Assembly: GCF_023053635.1 (NCBI RefSeq)
Contig: NC_086175.1
Coordinates: forward strand, 21,988,740-22,052,739
Length of the DNA: 64,000 bases
Reading direction: 5' to 3'
DNA from: Elgaria multicarinata webbii
Taxonomy: Eukaryota > Chordata > Lepidosauria > Squamata > Anguidae
The translations under genes and the position numbers were made by a program. Within the stretch, counting starts at the first letter, position 1; the number at the start of each line of letters is the position of its first letter. Under the pieces are notes generated by a model, which was given only the letters and a program-made list of their open reading frames with translations, was not told the origin of the DNA and searched no databases. This document shows positions 46,641-55,162 of the stretch, in pieces.

Positions 46641-47271
46641 AAATGAAATGGTCAGGAGACAAACACTCACACATTCCCATATGCCCAAGGGGTCTTTAGA
46701 CACATCTTTCCCAAACAGCAGCCCCTAGAACTACGTGGCATCTCACCTTTGAAAGAGAGGTGTTCCAAAAGGAGACCATGATATGGCAGGAGAATCCCTT
46801 GATTAAGACGGGGTGGGATAAAACATGCCGAAGCCCTTGGGCACGCCTAAAGTAGCTCTCTGGATCCTGACCAATGATGCTCGGGTTCACAAATATATAT
46901 TATACTGGTATACATGCAAGGGAGGTAGCTTCTTACTAGGATCCCAGAGAGCCTTCTAAATATTTTGGCTTTGGACTTAGTCCGAAGTTCTGCTTTCCAC
47001 TAGTCCAGAAATGACCAAATTGTGTAGTCTTGGGGACCAGTCTATTTTCCAGATAGCTGTCTCGGGTTCCAGAGTAGTGGATGTCATAATAAAACTGTGG
47101 CAGGAAGGATGTCACAGTTCTAAAGCACCTGCTCGCAGGTATAGCATGACATACTTTCAAAATTGACAAGGAAGGTGCAACTGTCTCTACTTGTAGAACC
47201 TGAAAACAATTTTAATGCAGCAATGAAGAGAAAATTGCATTGCGACTGACAGTTGGGAGTCTTTGCTCTAG

Positions 47272-47397
47272 TTCAGGAGTAGGCAACTCATGACGCTCCA
47301 GAGGTTTTGGCCTACAGCTCCCATCAGCCCTAGACAACATAGGCAATAGTGAGGGGTTGTGGGAGTTAAAGGCCAAAACTTTTGGCGAGCCACAAGC
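47272..47397. repeat. Palindromic 'ACTCCCAT-type' MITE copy
   Basis: Left ACGCTCCAGAGGTTTTGGCC with TACAGCTCCCATCAGCCCTA; right GTGGGAGTTAAAGGCCAAAA then CTTTTGGCGAGCCACAAG. Confidence 0.75.
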
Positions 47398-48029
47398 TGC
47401 TGATTTAAACAAACTCCCCCAAGGTAGTGCCTTCCTACTGGATTGGACTACAGCTCCCATCTTGCCAACCAGCATGGCCAACAACTCAATGGCTTAATTT
47501 GAAACTTGGCCATGTAAGAGAGGCTTGTTTGCGGATGGCCCGTGCCAATTTTCAGGTTGAAAGGGTGGGAAAGGGCTTCTTTATTATAGGAGTTTGATGA
47601 GTGACTTCCGGTAGTTTGACAGGTTTTGTCTGTGTGCCCTCATAGACTCAGCTGGGGCCAGTCAATTCCTCTGCTTGTGCTTTGTCTTTTGGGAACATGT
47701 TTTGAGGTAGGTCAAGGGGAAGGTCTACTACGTGCTGTCTCCTGGTGGCAGGAGCCCTTGACGGACCCCCAGATGCGATGGACCCCCAGCCCTTCAGCCA
47801 CCATTTCCTCCAGTAAAACTAGTTGCTGACAAGTGGTTTAGAACAGAACTCATCGTTTGCTTATTTCAAGCTGTGAAGGAGAAAGGAAACAGGCCCAGAG
47901 GGCCAAGAACCGAGACTCTAAACTCAGTAGCTGAATAAATGTTATTAATTCAATCAATCACACTAAGCTTCATTTGTTAAATACATTTCCCAGCAACCAC
48001 CAAATGCTACTTTAGTTTCATTTCCCTCT

Positions 48030-48222
48030 TCAGGCAAGTTTCAGGACTTCGGCAACCATGATTCCAATCCCATCAAAAATTTCATGCAAAGGGGCCTTGC
48101 ACATGAATGCGCAAGTGGTGACTATTTTGTTAGCGGAATCGACATGGGCTTCATTCACATTTTTACAAATGTGCTTGCATCCAAGCTCTTCTATCGCAGC
48201 TGCCGTTTCGGCATCAGGAAAT
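48030..48222 (-). CDS. GATD3: ES1/GATD3-like exon 4 (last)
   Basis: Acceptor CTTCTCACAG; begins by completing Arg, then [17 protein letters not shown] and ends [20 protein letters not shown] at 48030-48032. Human ends HDGIGAMVRKVLELTGK. Confidence 0.92.
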
Positions 48223-51200
48223 CTGTGAGAAGAGAAAGCCAAAAGAACTAGCTATTTTTCCAAAATGAGAAAAAGTTATAGCCAGACATATATTGTCCAT
48301 CCAGATGTTGTATCTACCTCCACCCCCATCCCACACACCATTTTGTGCAGGGAGATGGAAATTCAAGAGAGATGCTGACAAGAGTGGATATATTTATTTA
48401 TTTACAATATTTATATACCGCTCCCCATTGAAAATTTTGGATAAAAGCTGGCCACATCAGTGAAAAGTGATCCTGCGGAGCTGTGATTTTGCAAGAAGGC
48501 CACAGTAACATCTGGTGGGGCCATGGAACTGTACATCTTGTAGTTTTACATTTTAACTCTGTAAAAGGTAGACGTTGTGCTAAATCAGGAGTGGGGAACT
48601 TGTGGCCCTCCAGGGGTTAGACTACAACTCCTATTATCCCTGACTATTGGCCATGCTAGGGCTGATTGGAGTTGGAATCCAACAAGTTCTGGTGGGCACC
48701 AGGTCGCCCATCCCTGGCTTAGACACTTCAGATGAAGTGGTTTAACTATGAAGACCTTTCAGTTCAGACGACTGGCAGGAATGGAGCGGCACTGACAATC
48801 CTATGCCCACTTATCTGGCCCATTGAGTTTATCTCTGGCTGGTTTAATGCAGTTCCACACCAACCGCATTAAATCCTGTGATGTCTCTCTCCAGTAGATG
48901 TTGCCTCTATGCGGCCTCCCTTCTTTCTCACCAAATCTATTCCCCTCCCTGCACGGCTTTCAATCTCTTCACTCTCAGAAAAGCAATTCTAGGGGCTTCA
49001 TTACATTCCCCCCCCCCCCCCCGCCGAAGTGTACAGGTATGACTTCTATTAATATCAGATATTAACATAATTTTAATAGAAAAAGTCTAAATGTTTAAAT
49101 ATGCAGTACACTATACATAAATAGCATTAGGAAACCATAAGGATGGGTATAATCAAGGGAATTTTCATTCCAAAAATTAACAAACATTTTTCTATAAAAG
49201 TATCCATCTGTGAGTTATTTTACAGTAAGTTATTTTGGGGGACATGGTATTTCCCTTTATTTTAAGGCCATTCCCAGTGTCAAGTGTACACTGTGCTGGC
49301 TGGAAGTGTTGGAGTTGTATTTCAATATATCTGGAGGGTAACAGATTGGAGAAGGCTGTACTAGAGATAACAGTGGTAACACTTGGAGCACAGGACAGAA
49401 TATGTTGACACACAGACAAGTTCACATAATTAAATAACCCACGGTCTGTTATCTTTCCTAAACAACCCAGGGAGATTCAATTCCTTGGTTGTTCTCTGTG
49501 ACATACAAACTTTAAACTCTGGGTTGCTGAAGGAGAAATAACTTAGAGCTTTAACCCAAGAATGGGTTAAAACTCTGGGTTGTTTCTCTCTCAAAAGCCC
49601 AGAGTGACAGATTCAGATGTCGTGGAGAACCCAGTACCTGGGTGGTTTAGCACACTGGAAGTGGGCAAGTGGCTGGGAACCAGCATGCTCAGTTGTTTAA
49701 CCATGCGAACCAAGTCAAAAACAAACAGACAACCTCCCAAATTGTTAACCATTTCTTACCTTCCATCTACATTTTTATTGTGACCAACGGTGACTTCACA
49801 GCCTGGGAAGACTTTCGCTGCCAGCACAGGGGAGATACAGCACAAACCAATGGGTTTCTTTGCGCTATGGAATGCCTCAAGGGTGGACTTCACAAGCTCA
49901 TTGACGGTGCAGTCCTTTCCTTGTACGGCCCAGGAACACAGGTTCTTAGCTACGCCAAAGCCCCCTTAAAGAGAAAAGAAAGGACATTTCCTCTTGATAT
50001 TGGGAAGAAATTTCCCCTCATTACCTCTTTGTGCCCTTTAACATATGACACAATTCCTCCTATCAGTTATCCAAGGCTGCCACCTCTACCGCCCACATTC
50101 TCAACCCAAAGTGGAGGAGAGGAAGAAAATATACTGGTTCAGTATCTTAAGTGCAGTTGTAGCCATTCTACTTTATCAGAGGAAGAAAAAATTCTGAGAA
50201 TGAGGCGGCGTGCCATAAAAGCCTTGCCTAGAAGCACCCCCCCCCCGAATAGCAACCAATTTACATATTAATAGTGGTCCAAATGATAAGTCAGCATTCA
50301 CAGTGTATTCTCATTCTGCAAACAGACACTGATGGGGGATGGAACTCCCCAAACATTGTCACTCCTTTTATAACTAAGATGCAATCCTGTACAACACTAC
50401 TCAGAAATAAGCCCCATCAAGTTCAATGGGGCTTACTCCCAGGTAAGTGGCTATAAGATTGTAGTCCCAGTGGGTAATCCAGCCCCCACTTCCACTTTGC
50501 AGCTGGAAGGGCTATGGCCACTCAACCTGTCTCAATCCCTGCAATGGCACCATTGAAACCAGAGTCTTTGGGGAACGCAGACAACATTTTTCAGGTTACT
50601 GGTGCCCTGGGATGTAGTACTTGGGAGTTCGGTTAATGTTCCCATCACACAAAGCTGGCCACATTCAATTAAGGCAAAACTTTCATGGCCTACAAAGACA
50701 AGCATACAAGCATTAATTTTGTAAAAGTGCTCACCTGGGAAAATGACAGCATCAAATTCACCAATTTTTAATTCAGCCAAATCCTGGATGTTACCTCTTG
50801 CGAGCCTGGCACTTTCCACTAAGACATTCCTCTTTTCGTCATTGGGGTTGCCTTTTAAATGATCGACAACATGCATCTGTTCAATGTTGGGTGCAAACAT
50901 CTTTACCTGACGGGCAAAAGAAACAAAGAAGAATGAACAGGACACTGTATGATGAATAAGGTAAAAAAAAAAAACCCACCCATCAGCACCTTCACAGTTT
51001 CAAGCATGAAGAATTTAAGATGTTCCTAGATAACAAGACTTTTGCCAACTGCAACCAAAATAATGTTTGCAAGCACCAATTAAGATCTTTCCAGAGTTCC
51101 AAGATCAAAAAACGTATAGTGAGATTTCATCATTTGGTTTGAAGGTTTTAGCATTTTAGTCAGCCACGCCACAGTCAAAACCTTCAAAACATGATTCAAC

Positions 51201-51344
51201 TACAGTCTTAAAATTTAGACACAGTATTGTTTCAAATGAATGATCGCCCTGGGGTATAATACACCATATGTATTTTATGGTGTTTGCATTTGTGTTGTAC
51301 CCTGCCTCGATCCAGAGGGAGAGGCGGGTAACAAATAAATAAAT

Positions 51345-51391
<47 letters not shown>

Positions 51392-53925
51392 GTTCCCCTT
51401 TTATGTTGTAAAATTGCTTTCACTATACACTGAGTTGCATCCAATGAGATGTAGCCACTGTTAGTCTAATTTCAAAGAATCTACTCTAGATAGGTCTAAT
51501 ACTGGATACAAGCAAACAGTAAAAATGTTTTGCAGTATTGTACTTACGAATAATATTTTGCAAATTTTATTTATATCTAAACGTTAAAAAAAAATCTTCC
51601 AATAAACGTTTTAGATGTAACGGCATTCAGTGCAATCCTAAACATGCTTAGTAGTAAATCCTAATGAATTCAATGGAATTTCCTTCCTAAGAAATCTGTT
51701 TAGGATTGCTACCACCCTTGCTTTAGGGCTGCAGTCCTATGCACACTTCCAAATCAACATGCATGGGGGTCTCTGTAGGTAGAGAAACACAGTCCTACGC
51801 GTGTTACAGTTATCCATGCTCTGATAACCTCTCGTTTGGATTACTGCAATGCGTTATACGTGGGGCTGCCTTTGAAAACGGTCCGGAAACTTCAACTGGT
51901 GCAAAACAGGGCAGCAAGGTTATTAACAGGGACTGGCCGGCGAGATCACATCACGCCAGTCCTTTTACAACTTCATTGGCTGCCAGTCCAGGTCCGGGCC
52001 CGATTCAAAGTGCTGGTATTAACATTTAAAGCCCTAAACAGTTTGGGGCCAGGTTATCTGAAGGAACGCCTCCTCCCATATGTGCCTGCCCGGACCTTAA
52101 GATCATCTACAGGGGCCCTTCTCCGTGAGCCCCTGCCAAAGGAAGTGAGGCAGGTGGCTACTAGGAGGAGGGCTTTCTCCGCTGTGGCACCCCGCCTGGC
52201 GCCTACACTGTACTGCTTTCGTCGCCAGCTGAAGACCTTTTTATTCACTCAGTATTTTAACACTTAATTTTAACTTAAATTTAAATTTTACTGTTTTAAC
52301 TCTGTATTTTAATCTTATATCAACTTTGCTGTGTGGTTTTATCCTGGTTGCGCTTTTTATACTGTATTTCGTAATTGTGTTTTAAACTGTTTGGTGCTTT
52401 ATTGTGGTTTTAATTTTTGTGAACCGCCCAGAGAGCTTCGGCTATTGAGCGGTATAAAAATGTAATAAATAAATAAATAAATAAATAAATTTAGAGAGAG
52501 AGAAAAGTCCTACAACTCCCATCATTCATGCTGATTGGGGAACGCTGGGAATTGTACTCTCTAAACACGCACAGACAGGACTGTGCCCTAAAGCATTGCA
52601 CAAGGTAATACCCGTTAGTTCCTCTCTAAAGCGTGGCACATCTTGGCTTTGTTACTGCCACACAGACTAACATTAACCCAGCTACCTTTTAGGGGACAAA
52701 CGTGATGGCCATTTTTATGCTTAAAATATCGCAATAAGGCTACCGTCACATGGGCAGGATCTACACTACTGCTTATAACGGTTTATAATGGTTATTACAA
52801 CTGTTCAGGCCCAGGACACATTACGTATACCGTTTTCATAACGTTTTAAAGTGTTATATCCTGCTTGGTGTAGATCGGGTCACACAGCAACCTCGTCGTG
52901 CGTGCGAGATTTATTTATTTTTACAGGGAATTAACCAACTGACTGGTAAAGGAGCATAAACTATTGCAATAATCGGAAACCTCAACTCAACCCATATCAC
53001 ATTGTGATTTTTGCGTCGAGCTGTGTTTCAGCGGCGGTCAGCGGGCAGAGAAGTAACGGGGCCAAAGCTCTACTGCAATCATTCGTCTTGTTTGGTCCTA
53101 AAGCAAACTCCAAGCCATAGCTACACCTAAGGTTTATCCCAGGATTGTCCTGGGGTCAAACCTGTTCATCTAAGGCCACAGATAGACCTAAGGTTTATCC
53201 TGGGATCATCCAGGGTTCGCCCCTGCCTGAGCACTGGATCCCCTGTGTGTCACTAAGGCCACAGCTAGACCTAAGGTTTATCCTGGGATCATCCAGGGCT
53301 CGCCCCTGCCTGAGCACTGGATCTCCTGTGTGTCACTAAGGCCACAGCTAGACCTAAGGTTTATCCTGGGATCATCCAGGGCTCGCCCCTGCCTGAGCAC
53401 TGGATCCCCTGTGTGTCACTAAGGCCACAGCTAGACCTAAGGTTTATCCTGGGATCATCCAGGGTTCGTCCCTGCCTGAGCACTGGATCCCCTGTGTGTC
53501 ACCTAGGTGAACAGGTTTGACCCCTGGACGACCCAGGGATAAACCTTAGGTCTAGCTGTGGCCTAAGTGCCACACAAGGCATCCAGCGCTCAGGCAGGGA
53601 CGAACCCGGGATGATCCTGGGGTAAACCTTAGGTCTAGCTACGGCCCAAGACAGGCTTTACAAACGTGGCTTTCCTGCACTAAATATCAGTGCGGCTTTC
53701 CCGAGGTCCCCTGCCTTTGTGGGTGGGCGACCGACATGCACCGCTATCCTAATCTGGAGCCTGCCGGCTGGTTCCAACTCTAGCAGAAGACAGCTGAGCC
53801 CTCGGCGGCCTCACCTCTGCTCCAGCCCGGCTGAGATGAACCAGGGCCGCGGAGGCCTCGTGGATCTCAGTGCCATCGAAGACGCCGCAACCAGCCAGGA
53901 TCAAGGCCACCCGCCGCTTCGCCAT
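48030..53925 (-). CDS. GATD3: ES1/GATD3-like protein (DJ-1/PfpI superfamily), four exons
   Basis: Minus-strand exons 53815-53925, 50735-50906, 49760-49964 and 48030-48222 join in phase to 226 residues. They match the ES1/GATD3 (C21orf33) and bacterial ElbB family: [20 protein letters not shown] at the N-terminus, [29 protein letters not shown], the nucleophile-elbow-like [19 protein letters not shown] and a C-terminal [17 protein letters not shown]. Family proteins are class-I glutamine-amidotransferase-like, mostly mitochondrial in animals; the exact reaction is poorly known, and a glyoxalase/deglycase-type role is debated. All intron ends are GT-AG. The ATG follows an in-frame TAG 12 bases upstream, so no import presequence is encoded in this exon, unlike human GATD3 (268 residues). 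Human has no such gene at this position. Orthology versus paralogy to GATD3 is not settled. Confidence 0.9.
48395..48445 (-). mobile_element. L2/L3-like LINE 3' tail
   Basis: ATATACCGCTCCCCATTGAA is the reverse complement of the tail of the copy at 35395-36062. Confidence 0.75.
48590..48717. repeat. Palindromic 'ACTCCCAT-type' MITE copy
   Basis: Left GTGGCCCTCCAGGGGTTAGA, right TTGGAATCCAACAAGTTCTG then GTGGGCACCAGG. A further partial copy is at about 49265-49358. Intron of the ES1-like gene. Confidence 0.75.
49760..49964 (-). CDS. GATD3: ES1/GATD3-like exon 3 (nucleophile elbow)
   Basis: Acceptor TTTCTCTTTAAG, donor GTAAGA. Encodes [20 protein letters not shown], then [20 protein letters not shown] and [14 protein letters not shown]. 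The central Cys pair in GLCC corresponds to the conserved elbow of the family. Confidence 0.92.
50370..50465. repeat. Dispersed 'GGGGCTTACTCCCAGGTAA' repeat
   Basis: ACTCAGAAATAAGCCCCATC and CAATGGGGCTTACTCCCAGG, a copy of the family listed at 7478-7565, in an intron of the ES1-like gene. Confidence 0.6.
50735..50906 (-). CDS. GATD3: ES1/GATD3-like exon 2
   Basis: Acceptor TTTGCCCGTCAG, donor GTGAGC. Encodes [20 protein letters not shown] through [18 protein letters not shown] and GEFDAVIFP; human has [20 protein letters not shown]. Confidence 0.94.
51347..51391. repeat. (ATT)n microsatellite
   Basis: About 15 ATT units in the first intron of the ES1-like gene. Confidence 0.95.
51625..51790. 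repeat. Dispersed 'AATCCTAAACATGCTTAGTAG' type repeat
   Basis: Two tandem-like blocks with 'TTAGGATTGC' and 'GCAGTCCTATGCACACTTCC'; the same family as 7478-7565 and 56885-57075. Confidence 0.5.
51792..52491 (+). mobile_element. L2/L3-like LINE C-terminus and complete 3' tail
   Basis: An open frame of 143 codons at 51836-52267 reads [60 protein letters not shown] and [20 protein letters not shown]. The 3' UTR ends AACCGCCCAGAGAGCTTCGG and CTATTGAGCGGTATAAAAAT followed by (AATA)n. The frame is uninterrupted, so it is a fairly young 5'-truncated copy. It lies in reverse orientation within the first intron of the ES1-like gene. Confidence 0.93.
52752..52875. repeat. MITE 'GATCTACAC', copy 1
   Basis: Left GGGCAGGATCTACACTACTG, right CCTGCTTGGTGTAGATCGGG; imperfect inverted ends. 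The whole element is present in the opposite orientation at 62812-62932. Confidence 0.85.
53113..53646. repeat. Expanded palindromic MITE with four 83-bp tandem units
   Basis: Outer ends are GCCATAGCTACACCTAAGGT and CTTAGGTCTAGCTACGGCC. Inside, units starting GGCCACAG(C/A)TAGACCTAAGG lie at 53174, 53257, 53340 and 53423, an exact 83-bp period. They are followed by two inverted copies at about 53506-53563 and 53564-53646. The basic element is the 141-bp form at 34286-34426, so its left arm has been tandemly multiplied here. The locus is about 170 bp beyond the donor site of the first exon of the ES1-like gene. Confidence 0.9.
53815..53925 (-). CDS. GATD3: ES1/GATD3-like exon 1
   Basis: ATG at 53925-53923 in GAGAGAAATGGCG; an in-frame TAG lies 12 bases before it. 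Encodes [20 protein letters not shown] through HLSRAGAE, donor GTGAGG. Starts directly at the Rossmann-like beta strand, as bacterial ElbB does. Confidence 0.9.
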
Positions 53926-54129
53926 TTCTCTCTCCTACCCGCTCGCCTTCTCGGTCTGCTGCCGGGCCGCCCCAACAAGAGACCCGGCTCGCACCCGCCC
54001 TCTGCCGCGCCGATCAAGGGGCGGGCCGCTGTCGCGCCTCCTCTCTCCTGCGCAACGCGGGAGCCGGAGGCGCATTTTGCGGCCCGGTTCTTGCGCGCGT
54101 CTTTAGAAGATGCTCCCCAAGCAGCCTTC

Positions 54130-54222
54130 CCCAGCCTGGTGCCCTCTCGACTGCAGCTCCCATCGTTCCCAGCCAGAATGATGGGGGTTGTAGTCTCGAC
54201 ACTTCTGGAGGCCACCAGGTTA
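54130..54222. repeat. Palindromic 'ACTCCCAT-type' MITE copy in the ES1-like promoter
   Basis: CAGCTCCCATCGTTCCCAGC and GATGGGGGTTGTAGTCTCGA with CTTCTGGAGGCCACCAGG. It lies about 200-300 bp upstream of the ES1-like start codon inside the CpG island. Confidence 0.75.
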
Positions 54223-54482
54223 TGGGAGGCAGAGCTAAAGCATCTTTCGGGAGTGGTCAGTGGGGCTTTTGATGCCCCTGATGTCAGTGAGTCTGGGCAC
54301 GACAAGGTGCGCTCGCGTGGACCCGCGCGCGGTGGGATGCGGCAGGCAGGCAAGGCGCGCGCTCGCACTTCGCCCAGCTCCCGCGTTGCAAGGCTGCCTC
54401 CTGTCCCATCCCTGCCTCGAAAAGCCATAGAGCTCGGAAGGCTTTCGTCGATGCAGGCGAGGCCGAGAGAGCTCGCAGCTAT

Positions 54483-54595
54483 TATTTATTTATTTATTTA
54501 TTTATTTATATAGCACCATCAGTGTACATGGTGCTGTACAGAGTAAAACAATAAAATAGCAAAACCCTGCCGCATAAGCTTACATTCTAATAATG
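54483..54595. repeat. Short dispersed repeat ending 'GCACCATCAGTGTACATGGT'
   Basis: A TTTA run followed by the same block as at 4820-4922 (TATATAGCACCATCAGTGTA; CTGCCGCATAAGCTTACATT). Confidence 0.85.
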
Positions 54596-54625
54596 TAAGA
54601 AACGCCAGTCAAAATCAGGAACATC

Positions 54626-54829
54626 CAGTGGAAGCTGGTGGCTCCAATTTCGGTGGATTCCAACGTGGGTTTCAGTCAGAACTAGCCAGAACTCCAAAGG
54701 AGTATCCCAGGTGTTGAACCTATCTTGGGGCTAAGGTTCAGTGCAATGGACAACTCTTTTAGAGTTCTGACCGAAACCTAGAAATGTAATTCACAGCCCC
54801 ACCAAAATAGGAGCATCCAGCCTCCACTG
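54626..54829. repeat. Palindromic MITE, 'AGCTGGTGGC' family, copy C
   Basis: Ends CCAGTGGAAGCTGGTGGCTC and GCATCCAGCCTCCACTG are inverted; internal arms TTTCAGTCAGAACTAGCCAG / TTTAGAGTTCTGACCGAAAC. It is the best-preserved of the three copies and lies about 220 bp before the CLN5 start. Confidence 0.85.
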
Positions 54830-54927
54830 CGAGCCTTGAAACACGGAGGCAGATGGGGTGGGCGGAGCCGGGAGGGAGGAGCCTTTCCGATCCTGCTTCC
54901 GACATGTCTGAAAAGTCGGGACTCCCT

Positions 54928-54937
54928 GTCACGTGAT
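54928..54937 (+). promoter_or_regulatory. CLN5: CLEAR/TFEB E-box in the CLN5 promoter
   Basis: GTCACGTGAT matches the lysosomal CLEAR consensus GTCACGTGAC at nine of ten positions, including the CACGTG core, 113 bp upstream of the CLN5 ATG. A weaker ATCACCTGAC follows at about 54947. CLN5 is a lysosomal gene in the TFEB network, so the site is credible. Confidence 0.65.
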
Positions 54938-55049
54938 AGACTGTAATCACCTGACCTGTGTGCGAGATGAATCCTACGGAAGCGACGCAGTAGCTCCGGT
55001 GCCTGGCCTGATCTTTGCTTCCTGGGTGGGCTACGCTGGGGGGATCGCG

Positions 55050-55162
55050 ATGGCTGCAGGCTGGGACCCGGCGGCTCTTTCGCTGCTGATCCTGCAGCTG
55101 GCAATGCGCACCTGCTTGGCAACAGACGCTCCGCGCCAACAGCGGTGGCCGGTGCCTTACAG
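55050..55162 (+). CDS. CLN5: CLN5 exon 1 (signal peptide)
   Basis: ATG in GATCGCGATGG, encoding [20 protein letters not shown] and [17 protein letters not shown] plus two bases of Arg38. Donor GTGAGG. The end matches human HWPVPYK at the same junction. Confidence 0.9.

Larger units (their letters stand above)
46207..48029. other. ACOD1 3' flank and convergent intergenic gap
   Basis: No coding exon. The beginning is presumably ACOD1 3' UTR. It contains the dispersed repeat copy at 46340-46640, a MITE at 47272-47397 and an AATAAA at 47088-47093. The ES1-like 3' UTR should enter from the other side. Confidence 0.5.
53700..54460. promoter_or_regulatory. GATD3: CpG island over the ES1-like first exon and promoter
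   Basis: A CpG-rich segment covers the first coding exon and about 500 bp upstream on the minus strand, and sits between the divergent ES1-like and CLN5 starts. No TATA box was seen. A MITE copy (54130-54222) lies within it. Confidence 0.6.

Noticed and set aside
49669-50271. A 200-codon plus-strand open frame
   Set aside because: Antisense to exon 3 of the ES1-like gene; the real exon is on the other strand with splice sites.
53174-53505. CRISPR-like regularly spaced repeats
   Set aside because: The 83-bp units are contiguous without unique spacers and form part of a foldback transposon; the genome is vertebrate.
53719-54513. A 264-codon plus-strand open frame over the ES1-like first exon
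   Set aside because: Antisense shadow of the CpG island, running through a MITE and into a TTTA repeat.
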